Origin: Deltaproteobacteria bacterium
GTDB lineage: Bacteria > Desulfobacterota > Desulfobacteria > Desulfobacterales > C00003060
DNA: 53,943 nucleotides
Reading direction: 5' to 3'
Assembly (NCBI GenBank): GCA_019309815.1
Contig: JAFDFO010000005.1
Location: forward strand, 1-53,943
This document shows, piece after piece, positions 45,533 through 53,943 of the stretch. Both the position numbers and the translations under genes were made by a program. The stretch's first letter is position 1. The number at the start of each line of letters is the position of its first letter. The notes under the pieces were generated by a model. That model was given only the letters and a program-made list of their open reading frames with translations, had not been told where the DNA came from and did not search any database.

Positions 45533-45558
45533 ACCAGTTTTGTCTGACTGGTTTTTTT
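45533..45558 (+). terminator. Terminator-like hairpin on the plus strand without an obvious gene
   Basis: ACCAGT (45533-45538) and ACTGGT (45547-45552) form a 6-base stem followed by six T (45553-45558). The nearest plus-strand gene ends 2 kb upstream, so it would end an antisense transcript or have no role. The remainder of 45,495-45,835 holds an open stretch from about 45,550 to 45,690 without a start codon and no recognised feature. Confidence 0.35.
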
Positions 45559-45835
45559 GAACTGGACCGCCAGTACCGGATAGAACAGCGGGTCAACGAT
45601 AGTCTGAAAACGAGCTTTCACGACGTCTTCCCCGAATTCGAGATGCCTCCAGAGACAGGGTCGGCTGAGACAAAACAGAAGAAGTAGACAGCAGAGTTCA
45701 CCGGAAAGAGCTTCACGAATGGATGGAGTCGTTTGGTCTTCAGGCTCAACTTGAATCTACCGTCATTTTCTCGTCATGGCTGTGCCGATTCCCGGTATTC
45801 GCCCAAGATGCTTGTCTGTGCTCTCGTCTCAGCCC

Positions 45836-46678
45836 TTATTGGTTGAGAAGTGCTCTATGGTTCGTCAGCCGAATGTCCCTTTGTCTAACCAGTTCAAGAA
45901 CTTTGTCGTCTGTAAAGGCAGCAAGTTCTTCCTCCCTGAAAGACGGCCTGTCATAAATTAGACCAAGGGCGCCATCGTTGTAACCTGGGTGACACATCAG
46001 TTCATGGGTACCCGGTCTCAGAGATCTCAATATGTGAGTGAGATCATGAAGAGACATGGCTTCGCTGCAAGACAGGCCCCAGAAATGGTCGGTTGTGCTC
46101 AGTTTTGCCCGAACAACCCTTCTTCTCGACACCTTTCCAATCAAACCCAACACCAACAGGCCCCATCCTCTGATAGTAAGAAGCTGTCTTGCGCCGACCA
46201 GCTCGTCAGGGACTCGGACAAAGGGGACTTGGTGTTCTTGCATTAAGGTGAGCATCAACTTGAAAACGCGAGGAAGCATGTGCACGTGCTGATGGCTGTC
46301 CAGATGGCTGACCCTAAGACCAGCTTCCTGAACCTTCCTGATTTGTGCCGACATCTCGTCCTTAATGTCTTCTATGTGTACACGGTTCGCATAGATGCTT
46401 CTGATGACATGTACGTAGCTCCGTATGAATTCTCCCCCTTCAACGATTGGTGATAGTCTGTCATTTTTTGAACAAGGTTTTCCGACGGTAAGGGATAGGT
46501 GGACACCTATGTCCAAGTCGGGGTTCTCCTTCGCCAGTCCCACCGCATGCTGAAAGGCGGGCATGGTGGCAATCAGGCTTGCGGAAGTGATGATCCCGTT
46601 CTTGAACCCATCAGCAACACCCCTGTTGATGCCCTTGGTCAGTCCAAAATCATCAGCATTCACTATGAGCTTTGTCAT
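45836..46678 (-). CDS. ChbG/HpnK-type carbohydrate deacetylase (YdjC fold)
   Basis: The protein has 280 residues from ATG 46678, which gives the family start MTKLIVNADDFGLT; a frame to 46696 adds six residues. The metal-binding set is visible: Asp-Asp in NADDFG, His in DIGVHLSLT, and the His cluster in HLDSHQHVHMLPRV. The C-terminal MCHPGYND is also typical. ChbG removes acetyl from chitooligosaccharides, and HpnK homologues are linked to hopanoid side-chain synthesis. In a glycan island with many lipid-linked steps a de-N-acetylase on an amino sugar or lipid-linked sugar is likely. No hopanoid core gene is seen in this window. Confidence 0.9.
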   Translation of the reverse strand: MTKLIVNADDFGLTKGINRGVADGFKNGIITSASLIATMPAFQHAVGLAKENPDLDIGVHLSLTVGKPCSKNDRLSPIVEGGEFIRSYVHVIRSIYANRVHIEDIKDEMSAQIRKVQEAGLRVSHLDSHQHVHMLPRVFKLMLTLMQEHQVPFVRVPDELVGARQLLTIRGWGLLVLGLIGKVSRRRVVRAKLSTTDHFWGLSCSEAMSLHDLTHILRSLRPGTHELMCHPGYNDGALGLIYDRPSFREEELAAFTDDKVLELVRQRDIRLTNHRALLNQ

Positions 46679-46797
46679 GGGAGGTCTCTCAAACAATGCA
46701 AGAACCTATCTCAAAAACACGTTTAAGACGCCATGTTCCGGTTTTTTCGCCGCCTGTTCACTTAAGCCACAAACAAGCATGGAGAAACAAAAACACC

Positions 46798-46878
46798 CGG
46801 AGTAATGGAGTACTGGAAAAGGATGAAAGAACAACTGCTTTTTCTTGTAACCACTACTCCAGTACTCCACTACTCCAA
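46798..46878. repeat. Octamer repeats arranged as a long inverted repeat
   Basis: GGAGTAATGGAGTACTGG (from 46799) and CCAGTACTCCACTACTCC (46859-46876) pair at 17 of 18 positions across a loop of about 42 bases. Both arms are made of the same 8-base unit seen at 2898 and 6907. It lies in the 243-base gap between the deacetylase and radical SAM genes, where no other feature is apparent. Confidence 0.75.
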
Positions 46879-46939
46879 TGTTTTTTCTGGGTTCAGCAGT
46901 CGGGGCCCTAAAAGCTGATTCGCATCCTTGAGATGGGTT

Positions 46940-48361
46940 CTATGCAGTCAACTGGTACCGCAACATGGAATAAACTCCTACAGCGAGCTTTGCTACAGAT
47001 CCTGGTTTTCTCAAAGTCTTCAGGTAGCCCCACATTATTCTTGGCCTGAAGTAGAACTTTCTAAAGGCACGCTTGGCATAGACAACCAGCTCGTGTTTAG
47101 ACAGGCCCCTAGGGATAAAGACGGGATACCACATATTCATTTTCGACCAATCATCTTCAAGTTTTCCGTACGTCTCTACAGTTTCGTACAGCTCACATCC
47201 AGGCAAAGGCGTAAAGAAAGTCGTCTGGAAATCGTCGAGAGGCAATTCCAACATGAATCGAATGGTATCTTCCATTGTCTTCCGGGTCTCAAGAGGTGAA
47301 CCAATCATGAAAAAACCTTTTGTCTGGATTCCTGCTTGGCGGGTTATGGTCAAGGCGCTTCTTATCTGTTGCAGGGTGATGCCTTTTCTAAGCACATCCA
47401 GAATCTTTTGGTTGCCACTCTCTATTCCATATGCGATCTGCCAACATCCAGCCTCGGCCATGAGCTTTAGCGTTGCCATGTCCACGATGTCGACTCGCGC
47501 ATTACAAGCCCACGTCAGACCAAGCCCGGATGCCGACAGTAGTTCACAGAATTTGGCGAGTCTCGGTTTAAACATGATGAAATTGTCGTCATCGAACAAA
47601 ATGTCGCGAATGTGATATCTATCGTAGAGTTCCTTGACCATTTCAAACAGGTAGTCTGCACTAAAGCCTCGACAAACATTCCCGAAAACGGTCCTGTCGC
47701 AAAACGTGCACTTGCCGGAGCATCCCCTGGAAGTAATGAGAGATGTGGAAGGTAGTTGACTGTAACTGAGGGATACCGGTTTGTAGAAATGTCTTAGTTC
47801 CGGGAGTAAATCCCACGCCGGAATGGGCAACTCATCCAAGTTAGTGATAGGCTTTCTTTTCCTGTTTTGACAGATTCGATGGTTGTCCCTGAATAGAACA
47901 CCCTTGACACTGCTGAGGTCACCGCGAGCCCAAAGCGTGTGTAAGAGTTCAGTGATCGTGTGTTCGCCCTCACCGATGACACCCAAATCAAAACCACCGT
48001 ACAGTTCCATTGTGGGAACAGGGACTGCCGTTACATGTGGCCCCCCGATAATCACCTCTTTGGCAGAATCTCGCTGTTTTATCAGGTCGGCAATCCTGGC
48101 GGCACTCTGGATAGAAACCGTTGAGGCTGTGATTCCAATGACACGAGGATTATGTGAGAATACTTCTTGGACCACCTCGCTGTGACTTAATCCCAGAGGA
48201 CTGGAATCAACGATGGCGGTCGAGAATCCCTCATTGCGGCAGACAGAAGCCAGGTGACAAAGGCCCAACGGCGGTGCCAAGCTCCCGCTTGAAGAGAGTT
48301 TCCCGTATCTTTCTGTCAAGCTGATGGGCGGATTGATAAATACGATATCTGTCTCAGACAT
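46940..48361 (-). CDS. Cobalamin-binding-type radical SAM protein
   Basis: The protein has 473 residues from ATG 48361, just after the GT2 stop, with GGGAAAG upstream; a frame to 48379 would overlap GT2. The B12-binding-like domain covers LAPPLGLCHLASVCRNEGFSTAIVD, VIIGGPHVTAVP and VIGEGEHT. Cys214, Cys218 and Cys221 form CX3CX2C in SRGCSGKCTFC; LFDDDNFIM and IAYGIESGNQKIL belong to the barrel. It is the last gene of the minus-strand series that begins at the right edge. It differs from the other three such proteins in the window enough to suggest a different substrate. Confidence 0.88.
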   Translation of the reverse strand: MSETDIVFINPPISLTERYGKLSSSGSLAPPLGLCHLASVCRNEGFSTAIVDSSPLGLSHSEVVQEVFSHNPRVIGITASTVSIQSAARIADLIKQRDSAKEVIIGGPHVTAVPVPTMELYGGFDLGVIGEGEHTITELLHTLWARGDLSSVKGVLFRDNHRICQNRKRKPITNLDELPIPAWDLLPELRHFYKPVSLSYSQLPSTSLITSRGCSGKCTFCDRTVFGNVCRGFSADYLFEMVKELYDRYHIRDILFDDDNFIMFKPRLAKFCELLSASGLGLTWACNARVDIVDMATLKLMAEAGCWQIAYGIESGNQKILDVLRKGITLQQIRSALTITRQAGIQTKGFFMIGSPLETRKTMEDTIRFMLELPLDDFQTTFFTPLPGCELYETVETYGKLEDDWSKMNMWYPVFIPRGLSKHELVVYAKRAFRKFYFRPRIMWGYLKTLRKPGSVAKLAVGVYSMLRYQLTA

Positions 48362-48362
48362 A

Positions 48363-49142
48363 CTACTTGTCTTTCCCAATACGGTAACGCCCCAGGATAT
48401 CGTTAAGGCGAATTTTGACTAAATCAAACAAGTAATACAGAGAATGAGGAAAGAGCCTGACCGATGACCGCTCCCCGTCATAATAAAAGGTCACAGGGAC
48501 TTCAACGTACCGATAACCAAGCTTTTCCGCGAGGAAAAGTATCTCGACATCGAAGCAGAAGCCCTTAATACGCTGCAACCGGAAAACTTCTGTCGCTGCT
48601 TCCCGGCGGAAGCATTTATAGCCGCACTGGGTGTCCGTGAATCTTGGGAGCACAATCATTTTGGTGAATAAGTTAAAGCTTAGCCCAACAAGATGGCGCA
48701 AATATACATAGGGCAAGTGCCTGGGGCTCATGACAAACCGCGAGCTGTTCAATCTTCTGTTGCCCACAGCGATGTCAAATTTACCTCCCAGCAAGGGGAC
48801 CAAGAAATCATTTAAGGATGACACAGCGTAAGCACCATCAGCGTCCATGACGAGTATGAACTTTCCTGAGGAGGCCATAATACCTTTTTTGACAGAGTAT
48901 CCTTTTCCTGAATTGCTACTATTCCGGATAATACGAATCGGGTAGGATTCATTGAACTGAACGAGTACCTTGTATGTGGAGTCCGTGCTTGCGTCGTCAA
49001 CCACTATGATCTCGGCGTTGTAGTTCTGCCGTTCCAAGTAATACTTGATGTCTTGGAGCAATACCCCTACGTTTGCCTCTTCATTAAATGCCGGGAGAAC
49101 CACGGATAGCAGAATGTCTTCGGATTCGGACTTCGCTTGCAT
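48363..49142 (-). CDS. Family 2 glycosyltransferase, dolichyl-phosphate glucosyltransferase-like
   Basis: The protein has 259 residues with the order typical of ALG5/DPM-type synthases: LSVVLPAFNEEANV, VVDDASTDST, SGKGYSVKKG, the DxD motif in VMDADGAY (about residue 103), then GNRRLNSSRF and TDTQCGYKCFRREA. YVEVPVTFYYDGERSSVR lies near the end, and a short hydrophobic segment follows. It probably makes a polyprenyl-phosphate hexose in the cytoplasmic leaflet for the neighbouring GT-C enzymes. ATG 49142 follows the methyltransferase stop after 8 bases. Confidence 0.88.
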   Translation of the reverse strand: MQAKSESEDILLSVVLPAFNEEANVGVLLQDIKYYLERQNYNAEIIVVDDASTDSTYKVLVQFNESYPIRIIRNSSNSGKGYSVKKGIMASSGKFILVMDADGAYAVSSLNDFLVPLLGGKFDIAVGNRRLNSSRFVMSPRHLPYVYLRHLVGLSFNLFTKMIVLPRFTDTQCGYKCFRREAATEVFRLQRIKGFCFDVEILFLAEKLGYRYVEVPVTFYYDGERSSVRLFPHSLYYLFDLVKIRLNDILGRYRIGKDK

Positions 49143-49150
49143 GTCGTTGT

Positions 49151-49843
49151 TTATCTCGATGGAGAGTCGTTAGTTGTTTGACTCTTAGTACAGACCAGCA
49201 ATGTGTCTGCAAAGGGGGTCCTGTGCCACATGGGTAGGGCATCTACGAAGAAGCCAAGCCCTTCAAGGTAATTTGTCAATTCAGCGAAACTCCTGAAGCA
49301 AAGCATCTCTCCTTTGGTGAAGCCTGATCGTGTCATGATGGTTTCGTGGAATCTTGTAACGAAATGGCGAAATTTCTTGTCCTTGTTCGAGTCTCTCAGA
49401 AGAAGTCTTCCTCCGGGACCGATGCGTTCATAGCATTTCTTAAGTAGCCTGTTTTGGTCAGGCACGGGGAAATAGTGAAGTGTGTCAATGAGGAGTATGC
49501 AATTGCATCTGTCAAAGGTGTATTGGAGAAGGTCCGAATACTCAAAAGCCACGTTGTGAATATGTGCTGAAGCGAATTGTGCTGCCCGCAATCTCCGGTG
49601 TGAAATGTCAACCCCTCTTACCTGTCTTGCCTGTGATAGAAGCGCCAAATATACAGTGAGCATCCCAAAGCCACACCCCAGGTCCACTATCTGTCCGGAA
49701 GTGGGGACGTGCTTTTCCATGACTTGATAGGAAGAAAGGCGTAATCTGAGATAAACGAACAGGCGCTCCACCGGGCTGATAGGCGCATGCTTATAATGCC
49801 CGTATAGAGTCATTATGCTTGTCTGGCTGATCAATTTTTCCAT
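49151..49843 (-). CDS. SAM-dependent class I methyltransferase
   Basis: The protein has 230 residues from ATG 49843, supported by GGAGC close upstream; the frame extends to 49921, but that part overlaps the GT87-like gene, and ATG 49813 is an alternative. Motif I is IVDLGCGFGMLTVYL, then RGVDISHRRL (acidic residue of motif II), ILLIDTLHYFP and IGPGGRLLLRD. The coding region overlaps the end of the upstream gene by some 50 bases, so translation is probably coupled. Methyl acceptor unknown; a glycan or lipid intermediate is the contextual guess. Confidence 0.83.
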   Translation of the reverse strand: MEKLISQTSIMTLYGHYKHAPISPVERLFVYLRLRLSSYQVMEKHVPTSGQIVDLGCGFGMLTVYLALLSQARQVRGVDISHRRLRAAQFASAHIHNVAFEYSDLLQYTFDRCNCILLIDTLHYFPVPDQNRLLKKCYERIGPGGRLLLRDSNKDKKFRHFVTRFHETIMTRSGFTKGEMLCFRSFAELTNYLEGLGFFVDALPMWHRTPFADTLLVCTKSQTTNDSPSR

Positions 49844-51161
49844 GGGCTCCGTCTGAAGGATGTCTTGTTTCAATTGGAAAAGGTGCGAAGGCAAAATACA
49901 ACCAAAGAACCAATAGGGCAAAGAACTGAAGAGAAAAAATGTGTACCTGCGGTCCCCTCATGTAGATCGTGAAGATATCCATGTCCAGAAATTTGCCTGC
50001 TGGTAAAGGATACCAAACTGCAAGCATTCCGTAGGCAGCACCCAGGGGGAAGATCCACCTTGTGACTGGTTTGTTTTGGAAGAGTTCATGAACTAATACC
50101 GCAAGAGGAATCAACAGCATTACGAGATAAGGGGTCGATGTCATCTTACTCGTCAGCAGCATGGTCAGGACGACAAGGGAATACTCTCGCAGGTTCCGAT
50201 CATCCGAATGATCATATCTTTTGCGGGTTACGTAAAACAGAAAGAAAAGCATGAGCGCAGAGCTTACGAAAATGGCGATTTGGGCAGTGCCCGGACTGTT
50301 GAACATTCCCTTTGTCCATACCGAATGGACCAGGAATCGGCTGAAGAAGCCTGTCAGAGCATGATTGTCATGATAAGCGTTAAACAGATCCTGGTTCCCC
50401 ATAAACTTGAAGTACCAGACATAGAGGTCGACATCAAAAAAGAGCAAGGAATAGAGCGTGATCAATAACAACAGAATGAGCCCTGAAAAAAATGCCCTAT
50501 ATTGACGTTTCCACAACATGTAGGCCAACAGAAGCCCTGGGATGATCTTTATCATGGTTGCCAAGGCAAGGGCGATGCCCGCATAAACACCTTTATTTGC
50601 TCTGTAAAAATACAGTCCCGCGGCGATAAGAAAGAACAGGAGAGTGTTGCATTGCCCAACGAGGTAATCCATGAATAGTGGCGTGAAGTTCATACACACG
50701 AAGATCAGCGTTATCCATTCGACCCATGAGTATCGATCCTTGATGGCTTTTATCAGAAGAATGAGACCGAAGAAGAAAAAGATGTGGTTCAACAGAATCC
50801 AGAACAAGGACGCCTGCTTGAAACTGAGACAAGCCAATGGACTCAGAAGGATCACAAATCCGGGAGGATACACATAGGGATTGGGCCCCTTATAGTCGAA
50901 AATGCCTTCCTGGAAGAATCGGATCATGTGATCGTATATAGGCAGCCCGTGCTTGAACGCCATCGCCGCGTTGTAATAAGCCACAAAGTCGACTTTTTCG
51001 GTGGAAAGCGGGCGAAATAGACCGTTGTATAGGTAGTTAAATGCCGTAAATCCCAATAGGAGAAAAAACAGTATCCGCGCATGTTCCCACACCCACCTGT
51101 CCGAGGGATCTCTTGCAATCTCTATTCCGAAGATGGTCATTTTGTGCAATTCCGAGGTCAT
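49791..51161 (-). CDS. DUF2029/GT87-family membrane mannosyltransferase-like protein
   Basis: The protein has 456 residues from ATG 51161 (14 bases after the upstream stop); the frame runs on to 51383 inside the neighbouring gene. About ten helices are present. The first loop has KVDFVAYYNAAMAFKHGLPIY, with the Asp expected of GT87 enzymes, then NPYVYPPGFVILLSPLA, VGQCNTLLFFLIAAG and MIKIIPGLLLAYML, a very typical set for this family, known from mycobacterial lipid-linked mannosyl- and arabinosyltransferases. It uses a polyprenyl-phosphate sugar outside the membrane. The adjacent GT2 could make that donor. Confidence 0.85.
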   Translation of the reverse strand: MTSELHKMTIFGIEIARDPSDRWVWEHARILFFLLLGFTAFNYLYNGLFRPLSTEKVDFVAYYNAAMAFKHGLPIYDHMIRFFQEGIFDYKGPNPYVYPPGFVILLSPLACLSFKQASLFWILLNHIFFFFGLILLIKAIKDRYSWVEWITLIFVCMNFTPLFMDYLVGQCNTLLFFLIAAGLYFYRANKGVYAGIALALATMIKIIPGLLLAYMLWKRQYRAFFSGLILLLLITLYSLLFFDVDLYVWYFKFMGNQDLFNAYHDNHALTGFFSRFLVHSVWTKGMFNSPGTAQIAIFVSSALMLFFLFYVTRKRYDHSDDRNLREYSLVVLTMLLTSKMTSTPYLVMLLIPLAVLVHELFQNKPVTRWIFPLGAAYGMLAVWYPLPAGKFLDMDIFTIYMRGPQVHIFSLQFFALLVLWLYFAFAPFPIETRHPSDGAHGKIDQPDKHNDSIRAL

Positions 51162-51175
51162 TGGGAGAAACCGGG

Positions 51176-53479
51176 TTATGACGGTCTTCGTTTCCTGCTG
51201 AATATGATGAGGCCTACAATAATTCCGACTACAGACATAAAGGACACAACTGTTCCGGCTTTGAAGCTCGAGGGGCTGAATACAAAGCGGACATGATGCC
51301 TCCCGGGCTCCAGGGACACGGTTCGAAACAAGTAGTTCCCCGTCAAAAGGGTCCTCTTCTTGCCGTTGACATAGGCCTGCCATCCCGGGTAGTTGATTTC
51401 GCTCATGACCAGGAAGCCCGGCGTATTCAGTTTGGCGTCAACGCTTATCTCATCACACGCATAGGAAAGGACCCGGCACATCTCCCCATGGTCTCCACGG
51501 TCTTCTCCGCCCGCAGTTTCAGGAACGTCCGGCGCGCTGCTGAAGACGACCATCTTCATGGGATCAAATTCGTCTCCCATCATATAGTCGAGGGTCTCAT
51601 GGTCATCCTTCACAACAGCTTGGTGAACAATGTGGGCCCTCGGAACAAAGGCCTTTCTTTCCGTGAGTTCAGCGGAAGCACAATCGACCACATATTTGAG
51701 ATTTAGCATGTTGATCAGAGGATTGTCCACGCTTCTTATGTAGTGCATGTTCACAACTTTGTTGTCCGCAGGGATTTGCTGGCTCTTGTTCACATATTGC
51801 ACATACCGTTTCAATATTAAAGGATCATAACCCTGGATATCCTGGAATTGATGCAGGAGCCCGGCATTTTCAGGAAAGCAACCGTTGCTCACTACAGCTC
51901 GGTAGACATCACGATCCAGTTTGAGCTGCCGGGTCAGATACGCTTGTTTCGGGGAAGGTTCAAGATGAACAGTTCGGATTAACGGGAATGCAAACGACCC
52001 CATGTCTGCCACGGAAATCAGTATTAGCAGGCTGCCTGTCGTTGCATAAGACGGGAGACCCTTGCGGTAAAGGAAGAATAGAATAACGATGATAAGAAAG
52101 ATGCCGGTGCCCCTCAAAATTGCACTTGTCACGACCGTGTGCACCTGGCCGATTTGATCGATGGTGAGTCCAGTCGGTTTGGAGAGCTTGAAAAGGACGT
52201 AGAAGAAACTGTATGGGTGAACATGACTCCAGACCGCCAGGACCAGAAGAAATGATAGACCAGCAAGGACAACCATACGGGGCATTCCGGAAAAAACAGT
52301 CCCGTTTGTAAGATGGTTCAGACCCATACCGGCAAGCACCGCTACTGCAAAGACATATAGAAAAAGGATTTGAGCAGGTATACGAAAATGGTGAAACCCA
52401 GGAAGATAGTAAATGAACCTGTAAAGAGGATTATATTTTCCAAGCGATAGAAACAAGGCAAGCACAAGCAATAGAACGAAGAACATACCTGCACGATCTG
52501 CCACAATCCTTCTGATAGCGACGACCATTAGCACTAAAGCACATATGCCTGTATACCCACAGTACTCCCAAAACGTCCAACTCGCATCGCTTATCCAGAA
52601 AGTTTTATTTCCGGGCACGCCGTAAAGATCCGGAATAAGAAACGTCATGAAGTTTTTTGGGGGGAAAGAATCGATAGTGGCGAATTCGTAGCTGGTGCCC
52701 CCTGCACGGGTAGAGAGCTGCATGAATTCATAAGTCGGTAAGAGTTGCAGAGCGGCCAAACAGAATCCAATAACAAGAATCGCCCCCATGCCGATTGCGG
52801 CCCATGCAACGTATTGGCCACTTCTTCGTTGCGGTCCGAGACACACAGAATAAAGGGCGTACAGAAGTGCCCCGAGGATCGTGTAAAAGGCGATTTGTGG
52901 AAAACCGCCCAAGATTTGAACCCCGAGAAAGGTGCCTGCTAGGATGGCGTGTTTCGGCCGCGGTGTGCTCAAAAACTTGTGCAGATAGAAGAATACAAGG
53001 GGTATCCAGACGTAGCTGTGGATAAGGGTCAAATGTCCAGCATAAAGATGAGCCATCAAGAATCCATTGTACGAAAAAATCGTGGCGGACAGCAGAGCCC
53101 CCATTTTGTTGACAGAAAGAGAGCGGACAAAAACGTACATGAACAGGGAGCCCAGGATGAAATGCAATATGATGGTATAGCCGTAAGCAACTCCTGTGGG
53201 CAGCACGTAAAAAAGGAAATCGAGTGGATAAAACATGGAGGCTTGAATATTGGCAATAAAAGGTTTGCCTGAGAAAACGTAAGGATTCCAAAAGGGAAGC
53301 GTCCCGGCAGACCACACATGGTCATGTAGGAATCTCTTCCAGGGGTAGAACTGGAGAACAAAATCAGAGCCGAAAAGTGGGTTCCCTGAAAGGATAATCT
53401 TCGCGAAAAAAAACAAGACGGACAGGATAAGCAGGGAAATAGGAACAATCTCCGACAGAAGACCGCTACTTCTTGACAT
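51176..53479 (-). CDS. YfhO-like multi-pass membrane glycosyltransferase
   Basis: The protein has 767 residues and about twelve helices. The first loop has FGSDFVLQFYPWKRFLHDH, then NPYVFSGKPFIANIQAS, the acidic pocket and G-rich stretch of YfhO-type enzymes. MSTRAGG-like loops and PTYEFMQLS follow. The C-terminal periplasmic beta domain has INYPGWQAYVNGKKR and GRHHVRFVFSPSSF, and a final helix. It is the third complete YfhO-like protein in the window but is only distantly related to those at 35386 and 38571. The start ATG 53479 lies 188 bases after the stop of the partial gene at the right edge. Confidence 0.83.
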   Translation of the reverse strand: MSRSSGLLSEIVPISLLILSVLFFFAKIILSGNPLFGSDFVLQFYPWKRFLHDHVWSAGTLPFWNPYVFSGKPFIANIQASMFYPLDFLFYVLPTGVAYGYTIILHFILGSLFMYVFVRSLSVNKMGALLSATIFSYNGFLMAHLYAGHLTLIHSYVWIPLVFFYLHKFLSTPRPKHAILAGTFLGVQILGGFPQIAFYTILGALLYALYSVCLGPQRRSGQYVAWAAIGMGAILVIGFCLAALQLLPTYEFMQLSTRAGGTSYEFATIDSFPPKNFMTFLIPDLYGVPGNKTFWISDASWTFWEYCGYTGICALVLMVVAIRRIVADRAGMFFVLLLVLALFLSLGKYNPLYRFIYYLPGFHHFRIPAQILFLYVFAVAVLAGMGLNHLTNGTVFSGMPRMVVLAGLSFLLVLAVWSHVHPYSFFYVLFKLSKPTGLTIDQIGQVHTVVTSAILRGTGIFLIIVILFFLYRKGLPSYATTGSLLILISVADMGSFAFPLIRTVHLEPSPKQAYLTRQLKLDRDVYRAVVSNGCFPENAGLLHQFQDIQGYDPLILKRYVQYVNKSQQIPADNKVVNMHYIRSVDNPLINMLNLKYVVDCASAELTERKAFVPRAHIVHQAVVKDDHETLDYMMGDEFDPMKMVVFSSAPDVPETAGGEDRGDHGEMCRVLSYACDEISVDAKLNTPGFLVMSEINYPGWQAYVNGKKRTLLTGNYLFRTVSLEPGRHHVRFVFSPSSFKAGTVVSFMSVVGIIVGLIIFSRKRRPS

Positions 53480-53667
53480 GATGTGAATATCCTATCCGTT
53501 GTGACGTCAGCATGAACAGCGACCTAAATTCATCGGTGCCTCAGAACGGTGCCTACTTGTACATCAATGGGTCTGCGGCTTGTCAACTGCGTACAAACAG
53601 GATGATTGACGGTAAGATCATCATCAAGACTCTCTCCTCAAGGCACAGACACCTGAACAAGAACAGA

Positions 53668-53943
53668 TCACTTCTGGTGTTTCAGTACAATGACTAATGG
53701 AGTAGTAAACGGAATTGGAATCAGATTCAAAGCATTGATCAAGCCTGTTTTTTCCAAGAAGTAGTAAAAGGGGAGGAAATATCTCTGTCTTCTGGCAAAC
53801 CCCGCCTCGCGAAGTCTTTGGAAGCTTTCCAGGACCACGCCCCTTTCAAATTTGATGTCCAAAGCGCATGACTTGCAGGCACGCCGAAGTTTTCGTGCCG
53901 TTACAAAATTCAATCCACCCCACAATGGAGAATGCTTAAGACT
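53668..53943 (-). CDS. C-terminal part of a methyltransferase-like protein (5' end outside window)
   Basis: The frame is open from the right edge to a stop at 53668, giving about 91 residues of a C-terminus. The visible sequence runs SLWGGLNFVTARKL-like, then FERGVVLESFQRLREAGF, FFLEKTG-type and a final hydrophobic PLVIVLKHQK. The last strand and the REAGF turn resemble the end of class I methyltransferases, but too little is present to be sure. It is co-directional with the YfhO-like gene and probably heads the minus-strand series. The assignment is tentative. Confidence 0.45.
   Translation of the reverse strand, partial: SLKHSPLWGGLNFVTARKLRRACKSCALDIKFERGVVLESFQRLREAGFARRQRYFLPFYYFLEKTGLINALNLIPIPFTTPLVIVLKHQK

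Noticed and set aside
45836..46678. Hopanoid biosynthesis locus, because of the HpnK-like deacetylase
   Set aside because: No squalene-hopene cyclase or other hpn genes are visible; the ChbG/HpnK fold also serves carbohydrate deacetylation.
53512..53697. Possible 61-residue plus-strand gene
   Set aside because: It overlaps the C-terminus of the partial minus-strand gene at 53668, has no ribosome-binding site and resembles no family.

Overview
The window looks like bacterial chromosome of mid G+C content from a Gram-negative, probably anaerobic organism. I infer a deltaproteobacterial (Desulfobacterota-type) host from the plant-type DapB, the many radical SAM and cobalamin-binding radical SAM proteins, the frequent GTG/TTG starts and the intergenic repeat families. 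No rRNA, tRNA, CRISPR array or intact insertion sequence was seen, and the taxonomic guess is inference only.

Left part (1-11,545), mostly housekeeping. It opens with a WecA/TagO-type polyprenyl-phosphate sugar-phosphate transferase that runs off the left edge. Next come a divergent GAPDH, a dynamin-like GTPase, a transposase remnant fused in frame upstream of a single-pass helical-repeat membrane protein, and a minus-strand set of five genes (helical membrane protein, TIM-barrel isomerase, SagB-like nitroreductase, dapB, glgC). A strong, probably bidirectional terminator lies at 6,869-6,907.

Middle part (12,169-22,150), a plus-strand sugar-building cassette. A GT-C enzyme with a TPR tail is followed by an epimerase, a nucleotidyltransferase-PfkB kinase fusion in the reverse order of HldE, a GmhA-like SIS protein, a radical SAM protein, thiamine-diphosphate E1 alpha and beta subunits with no E2/E3 nearby, a GT2 glycosyltransferase and a second, paralogous radical SAM protein. 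Tight spacing and ATGA overlaps suggest one transcription unit. I read it as a route to an unusual nucleotide-activated sugar (heptose-like entry chemistry plus radical and thiamine chemistry) and its transfer. This is the best candidate for an undescribed pathway.

Right part (22,155-53,943), a large glycan or glycolipid assembly island. It holds about nine further multi-pass GT-C/YfhO-type membrane enzymes, four cobalamin-type radical SAM proteins, two GT2 enzymes, two complete methyltransferases, a ChbG/HpnK-type deacetylase and a pair of small membrane proteins with winged-helix-like tails. Two groups diverge from a 650-bp region (30,044-30,695) that has overlapping promoter-like elements. 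Two closely related YfhO-like genes lie in inverted orientation around a 10-kb segment: one is intact (38,571-41,315) and one is broken by a frameshift and a short deletion (25,953-28,612). A minus-strand series (53,943 to 43,545) completes the island, and its first gene runs off the right edge.
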